From assembly GCA_036004445.1 (NCBI GenBank), contig DASYRL010000012.1:1-64000 (forward strand): DNA of 64,000 bases, given 5' to 3'. A program made the position numbers and the translations under genes. This document shows, in pieces, positions 27,138 to 35,114 of this stretch; position 1 is the first letter of the stretch, and each line of letters opens with the position of its first letter. Source of the stretch: DASXUC01 sp036004445 (GTDB lineage Bacteria > Sysuimicrobiota > Sysuimicrobiia > Sysuimicrobiales > Kaftiobacteriaceae). Under the pieces are notes generated by a model. That model did not search any database and was not told where the DNA came from. It saw only the letters and a program-made list of their open reading frames with translations.

Positions 27138-28148
27138 ATGCGGGGATTGGGAAGAACGGGCACCGTGGTGGCGATTCTGATCGTGGCCGCGCTCATTTTC
27201 GGCGGTGGCATCTGGTTGGGCAGGCAACAATCACAGGTGGCGTCCGAGCCCCCCGCGCGGGTCACCCAGACCACGCCGCAGGATGCCCACGCCATGCAGG
27301 TAGAGATGGACGCCGCTCATGAAGCACGCGTCAAGGCGTTTCCGGCGAAGACTGAGGGAGTCGGAGCGCAGGCGATTACACCGAGATTGGACGGCGGTGT
27401 CAAGGTATTTGAGATCACGGCCTCCGAGGTGCAGTGGGAGGTCGAGCCCGGCGTCCGGCGCGCGGCGTTCGCCTACAATGGGCAGGTTCCCGGTCCAACG
27501 ATCCGGGTTACTGAGGGGGATCGGGTGCGGATCGTGTTAAGGAACAACCTTCCGGAGAGCACCTCGATCCACTTTCACGGCCTTGTCACGCCCAACGCGA
27601 TGGACGGCGTCCCATTCATTACGCAGCCGCCCACCCGACCGGGACAGACCTTCACCTACGAATTCGTGGCGAAGCCGGCCGGCACCCACATGTACCACTC
27701 GCACAACGGTGTCGACCAGATCACCAAGGGGCTGCTCGGCGCGTTCATTGTCGTGCCCAGAGCCGGGGAGCCCAAGGTCCAGGCCGACGTGGTGATGGTC
27801 ATCAATGATGGACCGCTGGGCTACACGTTGAACGGGAAGAGCTTTCCGGCGACGCAGCCGATCGTGGTCAGCCGCGGCCAACGGATTCGCATCCGCTACA
27901 TGAACGAAGGATCCATTATCCACCCCATGCACCTGCACGGTATGGCGCAACTGGTTGTTGCCAAGGATGGCAAGCTGTTGCCGAACCCGTACGAGGCTGA
28001 CACCGTGAACGTGGCGCCGGGCGAACGCTATGACGTCTTCGTGGAGGCTACTGAACCGGGTGTGTGGGCGCTGCACTGCCACATTCTCTCGCACGCCGAG
28101 TCCAGCACCGGCATGCACGGGATGGTCACCGCGGTGATCGTGAAGTGA
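27138..28148 (+). CDS. Two-domain multicopper oxidase, membrane-anchored or exported
   Basis: A 336-residue protein with an N-terminal hydrophobic segment (GTVVAILIVAALIFGGGIWL) and two cupredoxin domains. All four copper-binding signatures are present: STSIHFHGLVT, HMYHSHNGVDQ, IIHPMHLHGMAQ and ALHCHILSHAESSTGMHGM, so both the type 1 and the trinuclear sites look complete. The length fits two-domain laccase-like or nitrite-reductase-related enzymes. The ATG at 27138 has GGAGGGA seven bases upstream and is preferred to the upstream ATG at 27069. The substrate is unknown; metal oxidation or copper tolerance is typical of the family. Confidence 0.9.
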   Translation: MRGLGRTGTVVAILIVAALIFGGGIWLGRQQSQVASEPPARVTQTTPQDAHAMQVEMDAAHEARVKAFPAKTEGVGAQAITPRLDGGVKVFEITASEVQWEVEPGVRRAAFAYNGQVPGPTIRVTEGDRVRIVLRNNLPESTSIHFHGLVTPNAMDGVPFITQPPTRPGQTFTYEFVAKPAGTHMYHSHNGVDQITKGLLGAFIVVPRAGEPKVQADVVMVINDGPLGYTLNGKSFPATQPIVVSRGQRIRIRYMNEGSIIHPMHLHGMAQLVVAKDGKLLPNPYEADTVNVAPGERYDVFVEATEPGVWALHCHILSHAESSTGMHGMVTAVIVK

Positions 28149-28379
28149 TCAGTGCCGCTCGAGCGGGTTGTCCATCCGCCGGCGGGCGCGGTCGAGCGCG
28201 CTGCCGGGCTCCATTCCGGCGAGGCGGCGGTCCAGATGCACGGTGAGGGGAAAGCCGCACTCCGGACAGACTTCGCCGTGCTCAGCAGGGAACAGGCGCC
28301 CGCAGCGCGGGCAGATCGAGATCAACGTCAGACGGCGGCCAACCGGCAGTTTCTCCTCTATCGTGGGCATGTCCGGCAC
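28149..28379 (-). CDS. Small zinc-ribbon protein
   Basis: A 76-residue protein with two CxxC pairs (ISICPRCGRLFPAEHGEVCP followed by ECGFPL) that form a zinc ribbon, and a basic C-terminal tail (LDRARRRMDNPLERH). It is convergent with the multicopper oxidase; the stop codons are adjacent. Function unknown. Confidence 0.65.
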   Translation of the reverse strand: MPDMPTIEEKLPVGRRLTLISICPRCGRLFPAEHGEVCPECGFPLTVHLDRRLAGMEPGSALDRARRRMDNPLERH

Positions 28380-28516
28380 CTCCGTTCGCCTTCAGTGTAT
28401 GGAGGAGCGCCGGGCTCGCCATCAGGCAGCCACCCGATACCGGGCCGCTCCCCCGAGGCGAGAATCGGCTGCCAACCCGATACTCCGCGCCCGGCCGCGG
28501 GGATACCCTGACGGCG

Positions 28517-29227
28517 ATGGATCACACCAAGCACGCCTCCACCCAGTCCCCGCGCCGCGGGGGAACGGTCCGGACGAAGGTTGTTCGGATCCTCATCGCC
28601 GAGGACCACGCAATCGTGCGCGAGGGGATCCGGATGATCCTGGCGACCCAGCCGGACTTCGAAGTAATCGGTGAAGCCGCCGGTGGCGCCGAGGCCTTGG
28701 TCCTTGTTGACGACCTGCACCCCGACGTCGTGGTCATGGACATCAGCATGCCGGGGATGAACGGTGTCGACGCCACGCGCGCGATCCGGAAGACGTACCC
28801 CGAGGTGCACGTGCTGATCCTGACCATGCACGAGGAAGAGTCGTTCGTCTTCCAGCTCCTGCAGCTGGGGGCGTCGGGCTATGTGCTCAAGCGGGCGGCC
28901 GCGACCGACCTGGTTGACGCGGTGCGGGCGGCGAGCCGCGGCGAGGCCTTTCTGTATCCGGCGGTGGCGCGCAGCCTGGTCCAGGACTACCTGGAGAACG
29001 TCCGCACCGGTCGCCGGAGTCCCCGACAGGACGGGCTCACCGACCGTGAGCGCGAAGTCCTGGTGCTGATTGCCGAAGGCCTCACCAACGCCCAGATCGC
29101 AGACAAGCTCTTCATCAGCGTGAAAACCGTGCAAACCCACCGGACCCACATCATGGAGAAACTCGACCTCCACGATCGAGGCCACCTCGTCCGCTACGCC
29201 GTCCGCAAGGGTCTCATTCAACCCTAG
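28517..29227 (+). CDS. NarL/LuxR-family response regulator (paralogue 2)
   Basis: A 236-residue regulator closely similar to that at 26282-26935. Its receiver domain shows ILIAEDHAIVREGIRMIL and phospho-acceptor Asp75 in DVVVMDISMPGMNG; GASGYVLKRAAATDLVDAVR and ASRGEAFLYPAVAR are almost identical to paralogue 1. The LuxR helix-turn-helix spans about residues 172-230 (LTDREREVLVLIAEGLTNAQ, then IADKLFISVKTVQTHRTHIM). The ATG at 28517 adds about 22 residues before the conserved core. A hairpin element follows its stop codon. It precedes pfkA and a LacD-like aldolase and may be served by the kinase at 31495. Confidence 0.93.
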   Translation: MDHTKHASTQSPRRGGTVRTKVVRILIAEDHAIVREGIRMILATQPDFEVIGEAAGGAEALVLVDDLHPDVVVMDISMPGMNGVDATRAIRKTYPEVHVLILTMHEEESFVFQLLQLGASGYVLKRAAATDLVDAVRAASRGEAFLYPAVARSLVQDYLENVRTGRRSPRQDGLTDREREVLVLIAEGLTNAQIADKLFISVKTVQTHRTHIMEKLDLHDRGHLVRYAVRKGLIQP

Positions 29228-29290
29228 GAAACGAGGAAACGCGGGAGCGGGTGGACTTTGTTTCCCCGTCTCCGCGTTTTCCCGTTTTCC
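29227..29290. repeat. Inverted array, family D (unit GGAAACG)
   Basis: GGAAACGAGGAAACGCGGGA plus GCGGG (29227-29251) pairs with CCCCGTCTCCGCGTTTTCCC plus GTTTTCC (29264-29290), with a 12-base spacer. It begins at the regulator's stop codon and ends about 20 bp before pfkA, so it could act as a terminator or attenuator. A related string occurs near 26955 and at 60013. Confidence 0.65.
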
Positions 29291-29311
29291 GCCGTTGCGG
29301 GGATAAGATGA

Positions 29312-30289
29312 GTGAAGATGAGACGCATCGGTGTCCTGACAAGCGGCGGCGACGCGCCGGGCATGAATGCGGCCATCCGCGCCGTCGTGCGCGCGGGGAT
29401 CGCGGCGGGGGTCGAGGTCTGGGGGGTAGGGCACGGGTACACTGGTCTAATCGCAGGCGAGCTGAGACCGCTCGGGCCGCGGGACGTCGGCGGCATCATC
29501 CACCAGGCCGGCACGGTCCTGCACAGCTCCCGCTGTGAGGACTTCTTTCATGACGCCGGACGGCGCGAAGCCATCGAGACCATCGGGCAGTACGGCCTCA
29601 GCGGCCTGGTCGTCGTGGGAGGTAGTGGATCGCAGCGCGGGGCCGCGGACCTATCAGCGATGGGCGTCCCCGTCGTGGGCGTGGCGTCGACGATCGACAA
29701 CGACATTTACGGAGCCGACATCAGCATCGGCGTGGACACCGCGCTCAACATCGCGCTGGAGGCGATCGATCGGTTGAAGATGACGGCGTCCTCGCTGCAG
29801 CGCGCCTTCCTCGTCGAGGTCATGGGGCGGGACTGCGGCTACCTGGCGTTGATGGCGGGGCTGGCCGGCGGGGCAGAGACCATCGTCATCCCTGAAGTCG
29901 AGACGGATCCTGCGGCCGTGTTCGCAGAGCTCGCAGCCTCAGCCGACCGAGGCAAGCTGCACGCCTTTGTCGTCGTCGCCGAGGGCGCAGCCTACAACGC
30001 GGAACGGCTCATCGCGTATGCGCGAGAGCATCGCCAGGCCATCGGGTTCGAGCTGCGCGCCACGATCCTTGGCCACGTCCAGCGAGGCGGGAGTCCGACC
30101 GCGTTCGACCGCCTGCTGGCCACCCGCGCGGGAGCGGCGGCGGCCCAGGCGCTCCACGACGGGACGCACGGTGTGATGTTCGGTCTGCGCGACGGAGCAA
30201 TCGCAGCGACTCCGCTGGTCGACGTGAAGGCCCGGCGGAAGGAGCTCGATCTGCGGCTGCTCGAGCTGGCGCGGATCATGGCGACCTAG
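29312..30289 (+). CDS. pfkA: 6-phosphofructokinase, PfkA family, variant metal site
   Basis: A 325-residue PfkA-family kinase that phosphorylates fructose 6-phosphate in glycolysis. LTSGGDAPGMNAAIRAVVRA at the N-terminus, VASTIDNDIYGADISIGVDT (catalytic Asp of TIDND), FLVEVMGRDCGYLALMAGLA and GHVQRGGSPTAFDR are all canonical. The nucleotide/Mg loop, normally GGDGS, reads GGSGSQRG at residues 103-110, so the usual Mg-binding Asp is Ser. This may change phosphoryl donor or metal use. GTG 29312 or ATG 29318 is the start. The aldolase gene lies 42 bp downstream. Confidence 0.92.
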   Translation: MKMRRIGVLTSGGDAPGMNAAIRAVVRAGIAAGVEVWGVGHGYTGLIAGELRPLGPRDVGGIIHQAGTVLHSSRCEDFFHDAGRREAIETIGQYGLSGLVVVGGSGSQRGAADLSAMGVPVVGVASTIDNDIYGADISIGVDTALNIALEAIDRLKMTASSLQRAFLVEVMGRDCGYLALMAGLAGGAETIVIPEVETDPAAVFAELAASADRGKLHAFVVVAEGAAYNAERLIAYAREHRQAIGFELRATILGHVQRGGSPTAFDRLLATRAGAAAAQALHDGTHGVMFGLRDGAIAATPLVDVKARRKELDLRLLELARIMAT

Positions 30290-30291
30290 GC

Positions 30292-30329
30292 CGGGAACCG
30301 GGAACTGGGAACAGGGAACAGTGAACCGG
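30292..30329. repeat. Short tandem array, family C (unit GGGAACN), copy 1
   Basis: Four 7-bp units GGGAACC, GGGAACT, GGGAACA, GGGAACA and a degenerate GTGAACC fill the 42-bp gap between pfkA and the aldolase. The reverse complement of the same unit recurs at 42303-42341. Just after the aldolase ATG, three ACGACGA-type 7-bp units follow (about 30337-30362). Confidence 0.7.
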
Positions 30330-30331
30330 CC

Positions 30332-31351
30332 ATGAGCGACCAACGACGAACGACGAACGACGATCGGAACCTCAGCATCGGCAAGCTGCGGGGCCTGCAG
30401 CAGTTATCCGATGGCCGCGGCATCTTTGCCATGTGCGCGATGGACCATCGCGGGTCCCTCCGCAGGATGCTCAACCCCGCGGCGCCGGGCCAGGTACGCG
30501 CCCCCGACATCACTACCTTCAAACTGGACCTCGCTGAGATGCTCGCACCTACGGCCACGGCGGTCCTGCTCGATCCAATCTACGGCGCCGCCCAGGCCGT
30601 TGCGGCCGGGGTGCTGCCGGGACACACCGGCCTGATCGTTTCGGCGGAGGAATCCGGATATGAGGAAACGCCGGCCGGCCGGATCACCACGCTCCTCCCA
30701 GACTGGAGCGTGGCCAAGATCAGACGCATGGGCGCGTCGGGAGTCAAACTGCTCCTGTACTATCGGCCCGACCGCGCGGAGTCGGCTGCCCGCCAGCGCG
30801 CCGTCGTCGATGGCGTCGCGGCCGCGGCGGCGGACGCGGATCTGCCGTTCGTGCTGGAGCCGCTCCTCTACGCGCTGACAGCATCCGAACGGTCCTCAGA
30901 AAGCCTGGGCGGAATTCGCGCCGATCTCGTTGCGCAGTCGGCTGCGGAACTGGCACCGCGGGGGCCGGACATATTAAAGGTAGAGTTTCCCGGCCGCGGG
31001 CTTGGACCCGAGCGCTGGGCCGAAGTGTGCGCCCGGCTGGACGAGACCACGCCGATCCCCTGGGTCCTGCTCAGCGGCGGGGCCGGGTACGACGAGTTCC
31101 TCCGCTGGGTCGAAGCGGCATGTCGCGCCGGGGCCTCCGGATTCCTCGGCGGCCGCGCGGTCTGGGAGGACGCGGCATCTCTTGACCGCGGCTCTCGCCG
31201 GCGTTGGCTCCAGACTACCGGCGCGGACCGGATGCGCCGCCTCTCCGACATCGCCGGCGAATTCGGCCGGCCCTGGTGGAAGAAATACGCGGAGCGCTCC
31301 TCTGACCTCGCAACTCCTGACGCCCTTTGGTATCGGACATACGGATCGTAA
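30332..31351 (+). CDS. LacD-like class I aldolase (tagatose/fructose-bisphosphate type)
   Basis: A 339-residue protein similar to tagatose-1,6-bisphosphate aldolase LacD. SIGKLRGLQQLSDGRGIF and MCAMDHRGSLRRMLNPA form the N-terminus. GVKLLLYYRPD probably carries the Schiff-base Lys region, and PDILKVEFPGRGLG and PWVLLSGGAGYDEFLRWVEA line the barrel. Following pfkA directly, it is more likely to cleave fructose-1,6-bisphosphate or a related sugar in glycolysis than to serve lactose breakdown. The first 14 residues (SDQRRTTNDDRN) come from a 7-bp DNA repeat, which makes the start at ATG 30332 slightly doubtful. Confidence 0.85.
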   Translation: MSDQRRTTNDDRNLSIGKLRGLQQLSDGRGIFAMCAMDHRGSLRRMLNPAAPGQVRAPDITTFKLDLAEMLAPTATAVLLDPIYGAAQAVAAGVLPGHTGLIVSAEESGYEETPAGRITTLLPDWSVAKIRRMGASGVKLLLYYRPDRAESAARQRAVVDGVAAAAADADLPFVLEPLLYALTASERSSESLGGIRADLVAQSAAELAPRGPDILKVEFPGRGLGPERWAEVCARLDETTPIPWVLLSGGAGYDEFLRWVEAACRAGASGFLGGRAVWEDAASLDRGSRRRWLQTTGADRMRRLSDIAGEFGRPWWKKYAERSSDLATPDALWYRTYGS

Positions 31352-31494
31352 TTCCGATCAAACCTTCTGCGATTGGGCGGGTGGAAGGGGCGGTCTGTGG
31401 ATGGCTGAATCGGCGGTGGCCGCCTCCGAGCATCCTGCCGCCACTGATTTGGCTGACTAGGAAATACTCCGCGCCCGACGAACACGGAGAGGGC

Positions 31495-32688
31495 GTGGAC
31501 CACGACACAATCCTCAGCACGACGCGGCAGATGGGGATCTTCCGCAGCATTGCGGAGGTCCTTAACCGTTCATTCACCCTGCGCGAAGCCCTCGATGGCG
31601 CGCTGCACCGCATCGTCGAGCTTTTGGACGTGCGGGCCGGCTGGATTTTCCTGTTCGAGGACGAGACGTCGACGTTCCGCCTGGCGGCGGACGTGAACCT
31701 TCCGGGGGCGCTGGCCGTCGCCGGCAAGCGCCGGATGTCCGGCGACTGCCGCTGCAACCAGATGCTGCGGGACGGCCAGCTGACCGAACCCATCAACCTC
31801 ATTCAGTGTGCCCGGCTGGAGCAGGCGCTCCCTCAGCAGCCTGAGTCGCACTGGCACGCGTCCGTCCCGCTGATCGCCCAGGACGAGACGGTCGGCATCC
31901 TCAACCTCCTCCTCGAGCGCGGCCGCAGCTTCACCACCGAGGAGCTCAACATCCTCGAGTCCCTCGGCCATGAGCTGGCCGTAACGATCCAGCGCGCGCG
32001 CCTGTTCGAGAAGGTGCGCGATCAAGAGCAGACAGCCCGCGATTTGATGCAGCGCCTGCTGGTGGCGCAGGAGGAAGAGCGCGGGCGGATCGCCCGGGAC
32101 TTCCATGATCAGGGCGGGCAGCTGATGTCGGCGCTGATGATCCAGCTCGATCATCTCGCCGCGCAGGTTGACCAGAAGGACAAGCCACTGGCAGCGTCGC
32201 TGCGCAGACTGTACGGTCTCGCGCAGCAGGGCCTCGAAGAACTCCGCAAACTCGTCTACGAACTGCGTCCCCCGACGCTGGACGAGCTCGGGCTGGGGCC
32301 GGCGATCCGCGCGTACGTCGATACGCACGTACGCCCGGCCGGCTTGACCGTCGATCTGCAGCTGAGCGAACTCACCGAGCGGCTGCCGCCCGAGATCGAG
32401 ACGGCGGCGTTCCGCATCGTCCAGGAATCGATCACCAACGTACTGCGCCATGCCCACGCCAAGAAGGTGGAGGTGCGGGTGGGGCGCCGGGGGGAGGCGC
32501 TGCAGGTCATGGTGCGCGACGACGGCGCCGGTTTCGACGCCGACGAGCCGCAGGCGGGCCGCCGGACGCTCGGACTGGCCGGGATGCGGGAGCGGGCTCA
32601 GTTGGTGGGCGGGTCGCTCCAGATTCTCTCGGCACCGGGCATCGGGACGACCGTGCTGGGTCGATTGCCTCTCCATGACACCGACTGA
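31495..32688 (+). CDS. GAF-domain histidine kinase, NarX/DegS class
   Basis: A 397-residue cytoplasmic kinase. An N-terminal GAF domain (ALDGALHRIVELLDVRAGWI to FTTEELNILESLGHELAVTI) includes a Cys cluster, GDCRCNQMLRDGQLTEPINL then IQCARLEQA, a C-x-C with a later Cys that could bind a cofactor. The HisKA_3 box carries His204 (RIARDFHDQGGQLMSALMI), and the ATPase domain shows QESITNVLRHAHAKKVEVRV, VRDDGAGFDADE and LGLAGMRERAQLVGG. GTG 31495 with GGAGAGGG upstream is preferred over an earlier in-frame start. NarL-type regulators at 26282 and 28517 are its likely partners. Confidence 0.9.
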   Translation: MDHDTILSTTRQMGIFRSIAEVLNRSFTLREALDGALHRIVELLDVRAGWIFLFEDETSTFRLAADVNLPGALAVAGKRRMSGDCRCNQMLRDGQLTEPINLIQCARLEQALPQQPESHWHASVPLIAQDETVGILNLLLERGRSFTTEELNILESLGHELAVTIQRARLFEKVRDQEQTARDLMQRLLVAQEEERGRIARDFHDQGGQLMSALMIQLDHLAAQVDQKDKPLAASLRRLYGLAQQGLEELRKLVYELRPPTLDELGLGPAIRAYVDTHVRPAGLTVDLQLSELTERLPPEIETAAFRIVQESITNVLRHAHAKKVEVRVGRRGEALQVMVRDDGAGFDADEPQAGRRTLGLAGMRERAQLVGGSLQILSAPGIGTTVLGRLPLHDTD

Positions 32689-32703
32689 GCCACGACCGTG
32701 CCG

Positions 32704-33882
32704 ATGACGACCGCGGACGTGGTGGTGATCGGGGGCGGGTCGACCGGCAGCAGCGTGGCGTTTCAGCTCGCCCGCCGGCTGCGCGGGGAGCAGGGCCGGG
32801 TGCTCCTGGTTGAGCGCGACACGGTGGGAGCCGGGCCGACGTCGAAATCCATCGGGATCATCCGTCTGCACTACTCCTACGAACCGCTCGTCCGCATGGC
32901 GCAGCGGAGCCTGGCCCTGTTCTCCGAGTTCGAGGAGCTAACCGGCGGCACGGCCGATTTCTCCCGCATCGGGTTTCTCCTGCTGGTGTCGGAACCGCAG
33001 ATGCCCACGCTGCGCGAGAACGTTGCGCTGCAGCACGCGCTGGGCGTGCGCGCGGAGGTCCTGTCCGCGGAGGCCGTGCTCGATCTTGATTCGCGCCTGG
33101 CCGTCGACGACGCCGGCGGGGCCGCCTGGGAACCGGACTCGGGATTCGCGGACGGGTACGCGACCGCGACGAGTTTTGCCGCCGCCGCGCGGCGTCACGG
33201 CGCCGAGATCTGGGAGGCCGCGACCGTGTCCGCGATCGAGGTGAGCGGCGGACGCGTGCGGGGCGTCGCGACCTCCCGGGGACGGGTCGAGGCGGCGTCG
33301 GTGCTGGTGGCCGCGGGACCGTGGACCCCGCCGCTGCTCGCGCCGCTGGGCATCGACGTCCCGATCGTCAGCGCGCGGCAGCAGGTCGTGCAGCTGGCCC
33401 CTCCGCCGGCGTTCGGGCCACTGCGTCTTGTCGTCGAGGATCTGATTCAGGGGCTCTTCGCACGCCCCGAAGCCGGCGGCACGGTGCTGGCGGGTGTCCT
33501 GGAGGAGGATGCGGGCGATCTCGTCTCTCCCGACGTGTTCCGGCGCGGAGTGGACTTTGACTACGTCGAGCACGTCGGCCGGATGTGGGGCCGCCGGTTC
33601 CCCGAGGCCGCGCAATCGGACGTCCGTGGCGGTTACGCCAGCCTCTACGACGTCACGCCGGACTGGCAGCCGGTCCTGGGTGCCGTGGACGGGATCGAGG
33701 GATTGTTCATTGCCGCCGGGTTCAGCGGGCACGGGTTCAAGCTCAGCCCCGCGCTGGGAGAAGTGCTGGCGGCCCTGATCACCGGCGAGCAGCCGGCGGT
33801 CGACGTTTCCGCGTTCCGTTTGTCGCGGTTTGCGGAGGGCCGGCTGCTGCGGGGACACCACGCACAGGGGATTCTCGGATAA
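32704..33882 (+). CDS. FAD-dependent amino-acid/glycine oxidase-like oxidoreductase (DAO family)
   Basis: A flavoenzyme of about 392 residues in the DAO superfamily, which includes sarcosine, glycine and D-amino-acid oxidases and dehydrogenases. The FAD motif DVVVIGGGSTGSSVAFQLAR is at the N-terminus. SKSIGIIRLHYSYEPLVRMA places a stretch near the isoalloxazine, and DVTPDWQPVLGAVDGIEGLF with AAGFSGHGFKLSPALGEVLA is the typical C-terminal signature. ATG 32704 is used; GTG 32698 is two codons earlier. It follows the kinase by 15 bp. The substrate cannot be told from sequence. Confidence 0.85.
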   Translation: MTTADVVVIGGGSTGSSVAFQLARRLRGEQGRVLLVERDTVGAGPTSKSIGIIRLHYSYEPLVRMAQRSLALFSEFEELTGGTADFSRIGFLLLVSEPQMPTLRENVALQHALGVRAEVLSAEAVLDLDSRLAVDDAGGAAWEPDSGFADGYATATSFAAAARRHGAEIWEAATVSAIEVSGGRVRGVATSRGRVEAASVLVAAGPWTPPLLAPLGIDVPIVSARQQVVQLAPPPAFGPLRLVVEDLIQGLFARPEAGGTVLAGVLEEDAGDLVSPDVFRRGVDFDYVEHVGRMWGRRFPEAAQSDVRGGYASLYDVTPDWQPVLGAVDGIEGLFIAAGFSGHGFKLSPALGEVLAALITGEQPAVDVSAFRLSRFAEGRLLRGHHAQGILG

Positions 33883-33925
33883 TCGCGGGAATGGTACCAT
33901 ACGCACCGGCAACTGGGAGGAGTCC

Positions 33926-35008
33926 ATGAAGTTTACGGTTGTAGGGTCGTACGACGATCCGGTCCTGGCGTGGGTCGTCGGCGGGTTGAAAGAGGTTTTC
34001 ACCCACCACGGCCACACCTACGTCGACGACCCGGACAACGAGGATCTGCGGCTGGTCATCAACTGCATCGACGTCGAGCATCCCCGTCCGTACCGCCGTA
34101 GGGCGAAAGCCGTCTTCGTGCTCTCCATCGCGGTGACCGACCAGAAGCCGGAGAACGTGCTGAAGCAAGCCTACCCGCTGCTGGTCAGATCGTTGGCCAA
34201 CCTCTGCCTGTACCTCGTCCGCGACGGCGGCACGGTCAACACCTACTTCGTCACCCTGGAGCAAGGCTACTACGCGATCCCCGAGCTGGGCGAGCGAGAG
34301 TACTTCGAATACATCTTCAAGCGCCTGTACCCGCTGGCGTCGTCGCAGTTGGTCATCGACAACCAGTTCGACGCTGACCTGGAGGCGGAGTTATGGCACG
34401 GAGACGCGCTGACCGCTCAGCTCTCCGACGCCGGCAAGCGGCTGGACGCCCTCGACCTGCTGCCGGCGCCGTTCCCGATCCACGAACTGCTCGATGAGCG
34501 GGACCTGCGGCACATCGAGCGGCTCTACGGCATCGGCGGGCTCAGCTACGGGAATCTCAGCGTCCGCAAGGACCCGGCTCGGTTCTGGATGAGCGCGAGC
34601 GGCGTTGACAAGTCCAACATGAAGGTGATCGGCCGCGACATGTTGATGGTGAAGGGGTTTGATGCCGAACGCAACGTGATCCTGCTCAGCGTCCCCCCCG
34701 ACGTCAAGCCGCGGCGCGTGTCCGTCGACGCCATCGAACACTGGATGATCTACACCGAGCATCCCGAGGTCGGCGCGATCGTCCACGTTCACGCCTGGAT
34801 GGAGAACATCTCGTCGACGACGATCAACTACCCGTGCGGGACGATCCAGCTGGCCCAGGCGGTAGCCGACGTCGTCCGCGATGCGTCAACGCCGGGCCGC
34901 GCCGTCGTCGGCCTGAAGAACCACGGGCTCACGATCACGGGCCCAACGCTATCGGATATCTTTGACCGACTAGAGCGGGGGTTCATTCGGCAGGTCCCGA
35001 TGTCCTGA
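33926..35008 (+). CDS. Class II aldolase/adducin-like protein with an extra N-terminal domain
   Basis: A 360-residue protein. The C-terminal half (from about residue 195) has class II aldolase/adducin features: LYGIGGLSYGNLSVR, RFWMSASGVDKSNMKVIGRD, and the probable zinc ligands in GAIVHVHAWMENIS, then GLKNHGLTITGPTLSDIFDR with its His. The N-terminal 190 residues (FTVVGSYDDPVLAWVVGGLK, then DDPDNEDLRLVINCIDVEHP) are an additional domain I do not recognise. GGGAGGAG precedes ATG 33926. It could be an aldolase or epimerase on a phosphorylated sugar or sugar acid; the neighbouring dehydrogenase at 35112 may act on the same substrate. The family A repeat follows its stop. Confidence 0.78.
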   Translation: MKFTVVGSYDDPVLAWVVGGLKEVFTHHGHTYVDDPDNEDLRLVINCIDVEHPRPYRRRAKAVFVLSIAVTDQKPENVLKQAYPLLVRSLANLCLYLVRDGGTVNTYFVTLEQGYYAIPELGEREYFEYIFKRLYPLASSQLVIDNQFDADLEAELWHGDALTAQLSDAGKRLDALDLLPAPFPIHELLDERDLRHIERLYGIGGLSYGNLSVRKDPARFWMSASGVDKSNMKVIGRDMLMVKGFDAERNVILLSVPPDVKPRRVSVDAIEHWMIYTEHPEVGAIVHVHAWMENISSTTINYPCGTIQLAQAVADVVRDASTPGRAVVGLKNHGLTITGPTLSDIFDRLERGFIRQVPMS

Positions 35009-35009
35009 C

Positions 35010-35114
35010 TGCGTCCACTCAGTCTTCCCTGTCTCCCCAGTCTTCCCAGTCTCCAACCAGCCCGTGTTGTAGCAGGTAGACAGGGTAGACAGGGTAGACT
35101 GGGTAGACTGGGTG
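35010..35114. repeat. Inverted tandem array, family A, copy 2
   Basis: The left arm from TGCGTCCACTCAGTCTTCCC through CAGTCTTCCCAGTCTCC (to about 35054) is followed, after about 20 bases, by the inverted arm GGTAGACAGGGTAGACAGGG and TAGACTGGGTAGACTGGGT (to 35113). The right end overlaps the GTG start codon of the following dehydrogenase. Confidence 0.82.
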
